DNA of 64,000 bases from Psychromonas sp. Urea-02u-13 (GTDB lineage Bacteria > Pseudomonadota > Gammaproteobacteria > Enterobacterales > Psychromonadaceae): positions 26,781-90,780 of the forward strand of contig NZ_PJBZ01000037.1 in assembly GCF_002835995.1 (NCBI RefSeq), written 5' to 3'. The notes below the pieces were generated by a model. It saw only the letters and a list, made by a program, of their open reading frames with translations. It made no database searches and was not told the DNA's origin. Positions 1-8,848 of this stretch are shown piece by piece. Numbering within the stretch: the stretch's first letter is position 1; each line of letters opens with the position of its first letter. A program made the translations under genes and the position numbers.

Positions 1-1
1 C

Positions 2-238
2 ATTACCACACGATTACATTGGACAGATAAGCCTTATAAATGGCATATAAATGAAGGTGAAGAAGTCTTTGTTGTATTGGATGGCCAAGTAGAAATGCGT
101 TTTAAAGACAAGGGTACCGAGAAATCTACGCTGTTAGAAACAGGCGATATTTTTTATGCTTCTATCGGTACGGAACATGTTGCACATCCGCAGGGAGAAG
201 CGCGGGTATTAGTGATCGAGTCTGAAGGCAGTATTTAA
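2..238 (+). CDS. Cupin-domain protein (3' fragment)
   Basis: This is the last 78 codons of a small cupin-fold protein whose start lies left of the window. The visible part carries both cupin halves: a glycine/glutamate-rich first motif (NEGEEVFVVLDG) and a second strand-rich motif (GDIFYASIGTEHVAHPQGEA) with two histidines that could hold a metal. It ends in a tandem TAA TAA. Proteins of this kind are usually 100-130 residues and act as small metal-binding sensors, isomerases or accessory proteins; the substrate cannot be told from sequence. It converges on the next gene, ending 26 bp before it. The fold assignment is good, the function unknown. Confidence 0.75.
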   Translation: MTTRLHWTDKPYKWHINEGEEVFVVLDGQVEMRFKDKGTEKSTLLETGDIFYASIGTEHVAHPQGEARVLVIESEGSI

Positions 239-264
239 TAACGTTAATTAAATAGATAAGATAA

Positions 265-1935
265 TTAACCAGATTGTGTTCTTGCAAGCCCTACCAAACG
301 CGCGAATAAGCGTTTTAACAGCGGTGGAATAGAATCAGCACCGCGTAGCTCTACTGCACTCGCAATCGCAAGCCCTAAGCCTGGTTTAGAATATTTATGT
401 ACCGCTTTATCAATCACCTTATTAATCGATAAACGCGCGAGATCTTGCTCTGTATAGTTGGCAGCTGTTAAATACACATCTGAAAAACCATTATCAAAAA
501 ATAGATGCTCAATATCTAGAGCGGGTAAGACAGTTAAACGATTTGCAAGTGGATCGCCTTCTAATAACATCTCTCCGACACGACTTGCATACTTTTGTCC
601 GGCCGCATCTCCATCGGTTAATACATGCCATTCTATATTCAAATCTTGCGCTAACTTAATCAAAGGTGACAACCCACACTGTGCAAATTCAATGACCTGG
701 ACCCCTTCGATCACTAAATGATAATCACAATAACGTGCAAGCTCTGTTAATAGCCACGTTTCTGTTTCGCCTTCCACTAATAACCATGAACGTGCAAATA
801 GGCTTTGTGGCCGTGTCATACGTACATGAAAAGTAATACGACGTAAGTCATTACTTGAATAGTTATCTCTATTTAAACAATAACTTTTAATTAAATCTGG
901 GTGACGTACCAAACGCTGAACACGGCTAAGGGGAAAAAATGACAGTAACTGACTGGAATTAGTACTGACCAGTTTTTGCATCGGTAAAAGTGAAAAGAAA
1001 CGCCAAGTAATGGCTAAATTAACCGGATGTAAATTATTTTCAGGCTCTTCAAGTAACAATATAGGTGTCGCCCCTCGACGCAATAAATGCTCTCCACGTA
1101 CGGTTAAAAACTCACCTAAAATTAGTAATAACATCGCCCTATCGCTTTTATTTCCTTTTTTTAATAAATCGTGAAAATGGCTTAACGCCTCAAATGAGAA
1201 CGGTTTCTGGGTATGAATATCATGTTCAAAATCAACACGATGGTGATCAAAACCCGCATAGCGTTTAAAGAGATAGTGATCAAACAAATACGTGAGCGCC
1301 TCATATCCTCGTTTCATTTGATATTCAGGCAATTGCTGCGAAGAACCATTCAAGCGTTTAAATATACGCATTATTCTTGCTTCAAACTTCTCCCGCGTAC
1401 TATGCACTTCTAGTGGGTTATCACTCTCAATCACCAACGGAACGTCACTGCCCATCCTAAGTACTGGGACAAAAGAGATGAATTCACTGACTAGATCAGC
1501 TAATTCATTTTTAGCTAACTGCTTCTCTTCACCTTTATTATCTAAAAAATAACGCCGTGTTTGAATATTACCCGACGGCGTTAATTCACCATCTACTTGG
1601 TAATAAATATAACCTAATGCGTCACCTTTATTGGCCCAGACTTTTTTGATGGTGTGATATTGACGCAAACTTGCCTGACCCTGCCATTGCTCTTTGAAGG
1701 TAAAAACAAGGTGAATGAGTTTATTGCTAGTGATTTCTGGGTTTGGCGGTTGGTGGAAGTCTTCACTACAAAATTTATAGTTTTTACGGGTTCCCGATAA
1801 AAATAATGATAATGCATCAAATAGGCTTGATTTACCCCAGCTATTTTCCCCCAAAAAGGCACTTAACTCTTCAACATTAAGTGATAAACGATTAATCCCC
1901 CTAAAACCCACAACCTCAACATGATCTAGTAGCAT
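265..1935 (-). CDS. ybjD: OLD-family ATP-dependent nuclease, YbjD-like
   Basis: A 556-residue protein matching the layout of E. coli YbjD, a member of the OLD (overcoming lysogenization defect) family. An SMC-like ATPase comes first, with a Walker A loop GENSWGKSS at residues 29-37 and an ABC-type LLLEEPENNLHP Walker B region near 290-300. A C-terminal Toprim nuclease domain follows, with the acidic motifs LLVEGETE near 380 and LTDGDAAG near 440. Such proteins couple ATP hydrolysis to metal-dependent DNA nicking or cleavage; the cellular role of YbjD itself is not settled. The start is supported by a strong AGGAGGG ribosome site about 7 bp upstream. That site abuts a MITE-like element, so the promoter must lie in or beyond it. 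Confidence 0.9.
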   Translation of the reverse strand: MLLDHVEVVGFRGINRLSLNVEELSAFLGENSWGKSSLFDALSLFLSGTRKNYKFCSEDFHQPPNPEITSNKLIHLVFTFKEQWQGQASLRQYHTIKKVWANKGDALGYIYYQVDGELTPSGNIQTRRYFLDNKGEEKQLAKNELADLVSEFISFVPVLRMGSDVPLVIESDNPLEVHSTREKFEARIMRIFKRLNGSSQQLPEYQMKRGYEALTYLFDHYLFKRYAGFDHHRVDFEHDIHTQKPFSFEALSHFHDLLKKGNKSDRAMLLLILGEFLTVRGEHLLRRGATPILLLEEPENNLHPVNLAITWRFFSLLPMQKLVSTNSSQLLSFFPLSRVQRLVRHPDLIKSYCLNRDNYSSNDLRRITFHVRMTRPQSLFARSWLLVEGETETWLLTELARYCDYHLVIEGVQVIEFAQCGLSPLIKLAQDLNIEWHVLTDGDAAGQKYASRVGEMLLEGDPLANRLTVLPALDIEHLFFDNGFSDVYLTAANYTEQDLARLSINKVIDKAVHKYSKPGLGLAIASAVELRGADSIPPLLKRLFARLVGLARTQSG

Positions 1936-1948
1936 GGCTTTCCCTCCT

Positions 1949-2224
1949 ATTACCCGTCATCAATCAAAGTGATTTATTCAGTCGCTAGCTCGGATACCAA
2001 GGCAAGGCGCAACATAAAGACAATGGTTATCCCTTATCGAGAGTTGCAACGCTGAATTGCCATGGTTACATAAATAAGCGAGCTAACGACCCTTGGGCAA
2101 GTGGTGAGACAAAAACTTTTGTTATCAGTCAGTTTTGATTGAACTAGTTATACCTTCGCCGCCCGCCTAAAATCTGTGTATTTCACCGCTTGCTGAATTT
2201 TGCACATTGAATGATAACGGGTAT
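1949..2224. mobile_element. MITE-like element A with imperfect terminal inverted repeats
   Basis: About 275 bp bounded by imperfect terminal inverted repeats: left 1949-1972 (TACCCGTCATCAATCAAAGTG) and right 2201-2224, whose complement reads TACCCGTTATCATTCAATGTG. Inside is a second inverted pair, TAGCTCG at 1986-1992 and CGAGCTA at 2079-2085, enclosing a core (AAGGCGCAAC, AATGGTTATCCC, TTGCAACGC, GAATTGCC) that recurs in the elements near 19.8 kb and 60 kb. It has no open reading frame. The pattern fits a non-autonomous miniature element or structured intergenic repeat family. No clear target duplication is visible. Confidence 0.65.
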
Positions 2225-2498
2225 GTATTAAAAGTATCAGAAGATATTGAGAAGACAAGTGAACAGATCTGATAATGAAACAATGCTTCACTTCAAAAAT
2301 AAATTATTTTCAATATAAACATCAAAAATTTATAGAAATTAAGTGATATTTTGTTCTGCAATAAGCGCTGAAAATAAACCATAAAAAAAAAGGCGTTTTA
2401 AAAAAGCCAAATACAACAGTTGTAACCAAAAATAATGGGCCAAAAGGCGTGATTTAATATTGAACTACGCTTCACTACAATAATAAGGAACTTTATGT
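2225..2498. other. AT-rich intergenic stretch
   Basis: AT-rich sequence between the right end of element A and the next plus-strand gene. It contains poly-A runs and a weak GGC/GCC hairpin flanked by A tracts near 2389-2412. I see no convincing gene or RNA in it. It probably holds the promoter of the downstream small gene, but no clear -35/-10 pair stands out. Confidence 0.4.
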
Positions 2499-2852
2499 AT
2501 GTGTAATATCCATGCAATTGAGATCATTCCCAGCCAAGCAGCCATTGATTCCATTGCGATTTACCGAACGGAATTCGACAACGAGTCTTTTGATTATAAT
2601 GAGTTACTAGGAAAACTTAAAAATGTTATTCATGAGTTAGGTTTTATGAAAAAGCATGATAATGCTGAATGGATGCAACAACGCGGTAACGATTACTTAA
2701 CCAATCCCAAGCTATTCTGTAACGCTCCACTGACTTATCTTTGTGCTTTTCTAGGTGAACTATTTAATACCTACGAACTTGGAGAACTACAAGACAAGCT
2801 AACCCCACAAATATTAGAGTGTGCATTAACTCGCTTAGAACAATTCAAATAA
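2499..2852 (+). CDS. Small hypothetical protein
   Basis: A 117-residue soluble, mildly acidic protein that I do not recognise. The start is chosen because an earlier in-phase-looking ATG at 2495 runs straight into a stop, while the ATG at 2499 sits 8 bp after an AAGGAA ribosome site. The sequence is mostly predicted helix, with a W-x(n)-Y-x(4)-P pattern in the middle (EWMQQRGNDYLTNPKLF) and a hydrophobic segment PLTYLCAFLGELFNTYELG. The overall pattern faintly resembles DUF6508-type small bacterial proteins, but I would not assign it. There is no signal peptide or membrane segment. It stands alone, 64 bp before a membrane hydrolase gene on the same strand. Confidence 0.7.
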   Translation: MCNIHAIEIIPSQAAIDSIAIYRTEFDNESFDYNELLGKLKNVIHELGFMKKHDNAEWMQQRGNDYLTNPKLFCNAPLTYLCAFLGELFNTYELGELQDKLTPQILECALTRLEQFK

Positions 2853-2916
2853 CAAGTTTAAACCTCGATCTTTCTCTTCCCATCATTGATAATAAATATT
2901 CAATAATGAGGAAGAT

Positions 2917-3933
2917 ATGGATTCGATCACACAAATAGCACTAGGCGCAACGGTATCAGCAGCGGTTGGGCTAAAACCCTTTGGCCGTAATGTCTTATTA
3001 GCAGGCGCATTTTTTGGCACACTGCCCGATTTAGATGTTTTTATTGATTATGGCAACGCCATTGATAATTACACCTCACATCGTGGTTTTAGCCATTCTC
3101 TGTTTGTCTTAACACTGCTTTCTTTGGCGCTCTACTCTATCGCCATTAAGTTAAAACCTCATTTTAAAGCGCATAAATTAGCACTCTTTTTAACTATTTT
3201 TTTGCCCCTGATTACCCATCCATTATTAGATACTTTCACCACCTACGGCACGCAACTATTATGGCCATTAACCTCTCCTCCAATCGCTTGGCATAGTATT
3301 TTTATTATTGATCCTCTTTACACATTGCCGTTATTAATAAGCATGCTGTATTTGTGGTTTAGCAATAATAAAGCGCGAGCATTAACACTCAACAAGATTG
3401 CATTGTTGGCAAGCTGTTGTTATTTGGGGTGGGGGCAAGTTGCACAAGCCAACATTACGGCACGCGCCCAGCAAGATGAGTTAGTGAAAAATAACAACTT
3501 ACTGGTTATGCCAACACCGTTTAATAGCATTTATTGGCGTGTATTAAGTTATCAAGGAGAACACTATTACGAAGCATTTACTTATGTCGGTGATCAGACT
3601 CCACTTCAATGGAATAATTACACAAGTAATCGTGATTTAATCAAAGGCTCACAACCTGAGTTTGTGCCTCGCTTAGAATGGTTTAGCCATGGTTGGTTGC
3701 GTTTTGATGATGTGCAGGGGCAATTACAGGTTACCGATCTGCGTTTAGGTATCGCTAATTTTCACCCCTTTAGCTTTGCGATTGCTGAAAAAGAGAGTGA
3801 TAGTGAAAGTGAGAGCACACAGTGGAAAACCATTGAACCGATACAGTTAGCGGTCGATGAAAACAAGCAACAACAATTGCTGGAAAAAATAAAGTTTCAA
3901 GCCAATTTATATTGGCTTGAATTGACTCAATAA
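2917..3933 (+). CDS. Membrane-bound metal-dependent hydrolase, YdjM/DUF457 family
   Basis: A 338-residue inner-membrane protein of the YdjM/YfhP (DUF457) family of predicted metal-dependent hydrolases. Family signatures are visible: MDSITQIALGA at the start, LPDLDVFIDY near 46-55, the histidine motif HRGFSHSL near 64-71, and HPLLDTFTTYG near 110-120. Together they supply the His/Asp residues thought to bind metal. About four or five hydrophobic helices occupy residues 15-180, followed by a soluble domain of about 150 residues, so it is longer than E. coli YdjM (about 196) and closer to the long YfhP type. E. coli ydjM is SOS-regulated, but I found no LexA box upstream here. The real substrate is unknown. 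Confidence 0.8.
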   Translation: MDSITQIALGATVSAAVGLKPFGRNVLLAGAFFGTLPDLDVFIDYGNAIDNYTSHRGFSHSLFVLTLLSLALYSIAIKLKPHFKAHKLALFLTIFLPLITHPLLDTFTTYGTQLLWPLTSPPIAWHSIFIIDPLYTLPLLISMLYLWFSNNKARALTLNKIALLASCCYLGWGQVAQANITARAQQDELVKNNNLLVMPTPFNSIYWRVLSYQGEHYYEAFTYVGDQTPLQWNNYTSNRDLIKGSQPEFVPRLEWFSHGWLRFDDVQGQLQVTDLRLGIANFHPFSFAIAEKESDSESESTQWKTIEPIQLAVDENKQQQLLEKIKFQANLYWLELTQ

Positions 3934-3948
3934 ATGGCAACTCTATGG

Positions 3949-5778
3949 TTATAAAGACTCAGAATATTCACTGATAATTTCCATGAATTCAGCGCCATAT
4001 TTTTCTAATTTAATATGGCCAACACCATTCACATTCAAAAATTCACGATCCGTTAATGGCATTAACTCACTCATTTCTGCAAGCGATATATCACTGAAGA
4101 TAATGTAAGGAGGCATCTCTTCTCTGTCTGCAATCTGCTTACGTAATTGGCGCAACCGTGCAAATAGTTTGTTATCTGCGACACTCGCCAACACGCCTTT
4201 TTTCTGTTTCGATTTACTCACCATTTTCAGACGAGGCACCGCTAAATAGAGAGGCTCTTGTGCTTTTAGAACAGGTCGGGCTGCTTCTGTTAATTGCAGT
4301 GCTGAACCACGGGTTAAATTCTGCATCAATAAACCACAGTGGATAAGTTGTCTTAACAGGCTTAGCCAATATTCACTCGACTGATCTTTACCTAATGCAT
4401 AAGTAGACAGTTTGTCGTGCCCGAGGCTTTTGATTCGCGCTGTTTGTGCACCACGTAGTACCTCAACAATATGATGCATACCAAAATGTTGCCCAGTGCG
4501 ATAAACGCATGAGAGGATCTTTTGTGCATCCAGTGTTGCGTCGTAGCTTTTTGGCGGGTCTAAGCAAACATCACAGTTACCACAGGCATTTTGGCTATAT
4601 TCACCAAAATAATTAAGTAATACCTGACGGCGACAGGTTTGTGCCTCCGCAAAAGCAACCATAGTATTGAGTTTATGTAGCTCAATACGTAACTGTTCTT
4701 CATTAGTATTTTTTTCTAATAAACCACGTACACGTGCGGGATCAGCGGGATCATAAAAAAGCATCGCTTGTGCCGGTAGGCCATCTCGTCCTGCTCGCCC
4801 TGTTTCTTGATAATAAGACTCGATGTTTTTAGGAATTTCGTAATGCACCACAAAACGTACATTCGGTTTATCAATGCCCATACCAAATGCTACCGTTGCA
4901 ATAACAATATCCACTTTATCTTTAATAAATTGATCTTGTACTGATTGGCGTTCTTCAAGGGGTAAACCGGCGTGATAACAGCGCGCATTGAGCCCTTGCG
5001 CTTGTAATTTTTGAGTTAGTTCTTCAGTGCGACGACGGCTTGTACAATAGATAATACCGCTTTCATCTTTATGCTCATCTAAGTAGTTAAATAACTGGCT
5101 TAATGGACGGTACTTTTCAATCAGAAGATATTCGATATTAGGGCGATCAAAACTATGAATCGCCACCAGCGGATCATTAAACTGTAAACGCGCTAAGATA
5201 TCTTCTTGTGTGGCATGGTCAGCGGTGGCGGTTAATGCCACTAAAGGCACATGAGGGAAACGCTGTTTTAATTGCCCTAATAATGCATATTCAGGGCGGA
5301 AATCATGGCCCCATTGAGAAATACAGTGCGCTTCATCAATGGCAAATAAGTTAACCGGTAAGTTGGCTAATCGTTGCACAAAATCAGGACGTAATAGTCG
5401 CTCAGGCGCGATATAAACCAGCTTTAACTGCCCGGTATGCATATCATTAATGATCTGATTTTGTTCTTGATAAGAGATACTAGAATTAAGATAAGCGGCT
5501 GCGACACCACAGCTTCTCAGGGTATCGACTTGGTCTTTCATCAATGAGATAAGTGGCGAAATAACAAAACAGATACCATCACGTGCTAACGCAGGAATCT
5601 GAAAACAAAGGCTTTTACCGCCACCTGTTGGCATAACAACAAGCGCATCTTTACCTTCACACAGATGATTTATCACCTGTTCTTGCCCTTCTCTAAAGGT
5701 TTTATAACCAAATACATCCAACAGAATTTGCTGGGTATTGAAGCTGGGTTGTTGTTCAGGCATTGCTACGTCACTCAC
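3949..5778 (-). CDS. recQ: ATP-dependent DNA helicase RecQ
   Basis: A 609-residue 3'-5' superfamily 2 helicase, the same length as E. coli RecQ. In order: Walker A TGGGKS (51-56), DEAH box IDEAHCISQWGHD (147-159), helicase C-terminal motifs including the arginine-finger segment QETGRAGRDG, a zinc-binding four-cysteine motif (CRR...CGNCDVC, about 380-403), the winged-helix RQC domain, and a C-terminal HRDC domain (about 525-600). RecQ acts in RecF-pathway recombination, fork repair and suppression of illegitimate exchange. It is the last gene of the plsB-rhodanese-yigZ-trkH-hemG-recQ run, 23 bp after hemG, and converges on the YdjM-like gene. Confidence 0.98.
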   Translation of the reverse strand: MSDVAMPEQQPSFNTQQILLDVFGYKTFREGQEQVINHLCEGKDALVVMPTGGGKSLCFQIPALARDGICFVISPLISLMKDQVDTLRSCGVAAAYLNSSISYQEQNQIINDMHTGQLKLVYIAPERLLRPDFVQRLANLPVNLFAIDEAHCISQWGHDFRPEYALLGQLKQRFPHVPLVALTATADHATQEDILARLQFNDPLVAIHSFDRPNIEYLLIEKYRPLSQLFNYLDEHKDESGIIYCTSRRRTEELTQKLQAQGLNARCYHAGLPLEERQSVQDQFIKDKVDIVIATVAFGMGIDKPNVRFVVHYEIPKNIESYYQETGRAGRDGLPAQAMLFYDPADPARVRGLLEKNTNEEQLRIELHKLNTMVAFAEAQTCRRQVLLNYFGEYSQNACGNCDVCLDPPKSYDATLDAQKILSCVYRTGQHFGMHHIVEVLRGAQTARIKSLGHDKLSTYALGKDQSSEYWLSLLRQLIHCGLLMQNLTRGSALQLTEAARPVLKAQEPLYLAVPRLKMVSKSKQKKGVLASVADNKLFARLRQLRKQIADREEMPPYIIFSDISLAEMSELMPLTDREFLNVNGVGHIKLEKYGAEFMEIISEYSESL

Positions 5779-5801
5779 AAACTAAAAACAGCATTGTAGC
5801 G

Positions 5802-6323
5802 CTATAATGCAGAAAAATCTTTACTAAACACTGCAACTTTTGACCAATCAGTTAACTCTATATCTTGGCTTTTATCTGTACTGCCACCGGTCATTTTCAT
5901 AATCAGTTGAATCAACAAGGTTTGCCACCAATTATAACGAGAATAAAGTAAGGCACCTGCAAACACACCTTTTAAACGAGGCTGCCATTGTGATAGCTGA
6001 TCAAACTTAGCCATGTAAGCATTATTATCAGGACTCGCTTTTTCAGGTTTTCTCGCGGTTAAACACACTAAAAAGAAAGCATTTGGCAAGGTATCTAGCT
6101 GTGCTTGGTGCTTATTAACATAATTGAGTAAGTTTTTACGGAAGTTACCGTAACGAATAGAAGCCCCCACTAGCACTTTACTATATTGGCTAAAATCAAT
6201 CTCAGGTTGCAGATCAATATCAAACATCTCTAACTCACCTTCAACCAATTCACTAATATGATTGATTATTTTTAATGTTTGTCCATCTACCGATGAATAT
6301 AGAACAAGGGTCTTTGCGGTCAT
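5802..6323 (-). CDS. hemG: Protoporphyrinogen IX dehydrogenase (quinone), HemG
   Basis: A 173-residue flavodoxin-fold protein. The N-terminal phosphate-binding loop LYSSVDGQT (about 8-16) binds FMN, and the segment VLVGASIRYGNFRKNLLNYV is typical of HemG. The enzyme oxidises protoporphyrinogen IX to protoporphyrin IX in haem synthesis and passes electrons to menaquinone or ubiquinone at the inner membrane. It lies directly after trkH (stop and start adjacent, no gap), the same order as in E. coli (yigZ-trkH-hemG). Menaquinone-pathway genes menC and menE occur 9 kb away. Confidence 0.95.
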   Translation of the reverse strand: MTAKTLVLYSSVDGQTLKIINHISELVEGELEMFDIDLQPEIDFSQYSKVLVGASIRYGNFRKNLLNYVNKHQAQLDTLPNAFFLVCLTARKPEKASPDNNAYMAKFDQLSQWQPRLKGVFAGALLYSRYNWWQTLLIQLIMKMTGGSTDKSQDIELTDWSKVAVFSKDFSAL

Positions 6324-7781
6324 TTAATTTTTCCAAAAAACAGGGGTAAATAATACAAGTAAGGTAAATATCTCTAAACGACCAAATAACATCGCCACAA
6401 TCATCACCCATTTAGACGCGCTGCTCACTTCATTAAAGTGCAAAGCAACTTCACCTAATCCGGGCCCTAAGTTATTCAACATCGCAACAGTAGCAGAAAA
6501 TGAGCTTAGCTCATCCATGCCGGTCATTAACAGTGCCAACATACAGACAATAAAAACTAGCGCATAGGTTGAAAAGAATCCCCATACCGCTTCAATAACA
6601 CGATCTGGCAAGGCTTTATTACCCAGCTTAATTTTATACACAGCTTTAGGGTGTACCAGACGTTTTAACTCACGCATGCCTTGTAAGTTAAGTAATAAAA
6701 CACGTATTACTTTCAAGCCACCGCCAGTAGACCCTGCACAACCACCAATAAAACTAGAAAGCACTAATAAAACCGGTAAAAACAGTGGCCACTCCGCAAA
6801 AGAAGTGGTGGTAAAACCCGCCGTTGTTGAAATAGAAACTGACTGGAACAAGGCTTGTGAAAACGTATGTTCAATGGATTCATAAACATTATGATTGATT
6901 AACATGGTGAAACAAATGGCCGTCACAAACAGCTGAATGAAGATAAAAGCCCGTACTTCTGGGTCTTCTTTATAAATATTAAAGGAGAATTTTTTAGCTG
7001 AAAACGCACTAAAATGTAATGCGTAATTGACCCCAGAAATAATCAGAAACAGTACCGTGATAAAGTTAATAATATCACTGTCAAAATGGCCCATGCTGTC
7101 GTTGTAGGTTGAGAAACCACCAATCGAAACGGTTGAGAAGCTATGTCCAAGTGCATCAAAAAGGCTCATACCCGCAAGCCAAAATGCCATCATACAGGCC
7201 ACGGTTAAACACAGGTAGACATACCAAAGTGCTTTTGCTGTTTCAGCAATACGCGGGGTCATTTTAGAATCTTTAATCGGCCCGGGGGTTTCCGCTCGGT
7301 ATAGCTGCATGCCACCAATGCCTAACATAGGCAGTACGGCAACAGCTAATACGATAATCCCCATACCACCAAACCATTGCAGCATCTGACGATAAAAAAG
7401 GAAAGCTTTAGGCAACACTTCCAGGTCTTCAATCACGGTGGCACCCGTGGTGGTTAACCCTGAAAATGATTCAAAAAAAGCAGAAGCCACATTCATGTTA
7501 AGACTGGAGCTGATTAGGAAAGGAATTGCACCCACACTACCCAGTGTTGCCCAAAACAACACAACAATTAAAAAACCTTCACGCACTTTGAGGTCTTTTT
7601 TAGACTGTCGGTTAGGCATCCAGAGCATAAAACCAATAAATAATGTCACCACAAAAGCGGCGAAAAAATCTTGTCCGCCACCATCGGCATAAAAAGAAGC
7701 GATAGCAACAGGGGGTAACATCGTCAGGCTAAATAACCCAATCAACATACCCACAATACGAATAATGGAACGAAAAGCCAC
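6324..7781 (-). CDS. trkH: Trk potassium uptake channel subunit TrkH
   Basis: A 485-residue integral membrane protein, the usual TrkH length. It has about ten hydrophobic helices and four pore-loop repeats with glycine-bearing selectivity-filter motifs (for example GLTTTGAT near 107-114, FSTVSIGGFSTY near 217, STTAGFTTTSF near 317 and GGCAGSTGGGLK near 347). It works with the cytoplasmic NAD(H)-binding subunit TrkA, not in this window, to import K+ in response to osmotic or pH change. It starts 11 bp after yigZ and abuts hemG, so these three are probably one transcript as in enterobacteria. Confidence 0.97.
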   Translation of the reverse strand: MAFRSIIRIVGMLIGLFSLTMLPPVAIASFYADGGGQDFFAAFVVTLFIGFMLWMPNRQSKKDLKVREGFLIVVLFWATLGSVGAIPFLISSSLNMNVASAFFESFSGLTTTGATVIEDLEVLPKAFLFYRQMLQWFGGMGIIVLAVAVLPMLGIGGMQLYRAETPGPIKDSKMTPRIAETAKALWYVYLCLTVACMMAFWLAGMSLFDALGHSFSTVSIGGFSTYNDSMGHFDSDIINFITVLFLIISGVNYALHFSAFSAKKFSFNIYKEDPEVRAFIFIQLFVTAICFTMLINHNVYESIEHTFSQALFQSVSISTTAGFTTTSFAEWPLFLPVLLVLSSFIGGCAGSTGGGLKVIRVLLLNLQGMRELKRLVHPKAVYKIKLGNKALPDRVIEAVWGFFSTYALVFIVCMLALLMTGMDELSSFSATVAMLNNLGPGLGEVALHFNEVSSASKWVMIVAMLFGRLEIFTLLVLFTPVFWKN

Positions 7782-7792
7782 GTTAACTCACT

Positions 7793-8419
7793 TTAACTTT
7801 TTTCTGGGATAATTTTATTAACACGCACTTTTCCTTGTGTTAACGATTCAAGCTGTTTGATAAAAAGGTCAACTTGTTGCAGATCGATCTCAATGATTGC
7901 ATCTACCGATTGTAGGTAATTAATTTGCACAATACGTCCAACACTATTAACTAACAAACCTTCTAGCTGCGCCATTTGCGCATAATCACAATCGACTTGG
8001 TATTGCTGATAAAAACGTTTTTCAACGGTTTCAACCTGTGGCAATAATTGCTGAATACCATTGCTATAAGCACGTACTAAACCACCCGTGCCTAACTTAA
8101 TACCACCAGAATAACGTACCACTACCGCCATGATTTCACCAATATGGCAGCCCTGCAATAAAGCCATCATCGGTTTTCCTGCGGTGCCTTTGGGCTCACC
8201 GTCATCGCTACAGCCCATCAACACACTGTCTTTAGGGCCTGCGGCCACATAAGCCCAGCAATGATGTCGTGCATCTTTATGTAATGTTTTAATCTCTTGT
8301 AAATAGGTCAGTGCGGCCTGTTTACTGTCAACATGTGCAAGATAAGTGATAAAACGACTTTTTTTAATCTCTTCACTAAAAGAAAGCGTTTTAGTGATCA
8401 CCGGATAAAGTTCACTCAC
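7793..8419 (-). CDS. yigZ: IMPACT-family protein YigZ
   Basis: A 208-residue member of the YigZ/IMPACT family. The N-terminal RNase PH/EF-G-domain-IV-like fold carries the family hallmark GCSDDGEPKGTAGKPMM (about 68-84) and VVRYSGGIKLGTGGLVRAYS (about 100-119). The C-terminal ferredoxin-like UPF0029 domain occupies about 140-205. Eukaryotic IMPACT modulates Gcn2 signalling; the bacterial protein's role is not firmly known. It overlaps the preceding rhodanese gene by four bases (ATGA) and is followed 11 bp later by trkH, supporting co-translation. Confidence 0.95.
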   Translation of the reverse strand: MSELYPVITKTLSFSEEIKKSRFITYLAHVDSKQAALTYLQEIKTLHKDARHHCWAYVAAGPKDSVLMGCSDDGEPKGTAGKPMMALLQGCHIGEIMAVVVRYSGGIKLGTGGLVRAYSNGIQQLLPQVETVEKRFYQQYQVDCDYAQMAQLEGLLVNSVGRIVQINYLQSVDAIIEIDLQQVDLFIKQLESLTQGKVRVNKIIPEKS

Positions 8420-8814
8420 GAAACAATACTCACCTTATAGTCTGCAGCTTGCCATGCTAAAAATCCACCTTCAACGGAATAAACGTCTTTAAAACCCATC
8501 TGCTTAAGTGACAAAGCAGAAAAAATACTGCGCGCGCCAGATCGACATAACAGGTAAATAGGCTGTTCTGCTAATTCATCGAGGTTTGAGAATCGTTGTT
8601 GTATGCTGCTATGACTGTCTATTTTCATTTCTAAAATACCGCGTGGTATTAATGCAGCATTCGCAATTGAGCCTTGTTTAGTTTCAGACACTTCACGAAT
8701 ATCAATGACAATCGCCTGTGGGTTAAATTGCAGTTCTTCATGCAGTTGCAACACAGAAATTTCTGCAACTTGGTCACGTAATTGCGCGACTAATGTCCGA
8801 CCGTTAATTGCCAT
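8416..8814 (-). CDS. Single-domain rhodanese-like sulfurtransferase
   Basis: A 132-residue protein starting MAINGRTLVAQ. I prefer this ATG to one 24 codons upstream: it has a GGGAAG ribosome site 6 bp ahead, and the longer version would run back into plsB. It is a single rhodanese domain: VIDIREVSE is the family's first motif, and the active-site loop is LLCRSGARS with the persulfide-forming cysteine at residue 90. Such proteins carry sulfane sulfur for thiosulfate or sulfide metabolism or tRNA thiolation; the acceptor cannot be named. It overlaps yigZ by 4 bp and follows plsB by 34 bp. Confidence 0.9.
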   Translation of the reverse strand: MAINGRTLVAQLRDQVAEISVLQLHEELQFNPQAIVIDIREVSETKQGSIANAALIPRGILEMKIDSHSSIQQRFSNLDELAEQPIYLLCRSGARSIFSALSLKQMGFKDVYSVEGGFLAWQAADYKVSIVS

Positions 8815-8848
8815 TTTGTCTTCCCAAACCCTGAATAATGAGGCTATT

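Noticed and set aside
2853..2916. LexA box upstream of the YdjM-like gene
   Set aside because: E. coli ydjM is SOS-controlled, but no CTG-N10-CAG pattern is present here.
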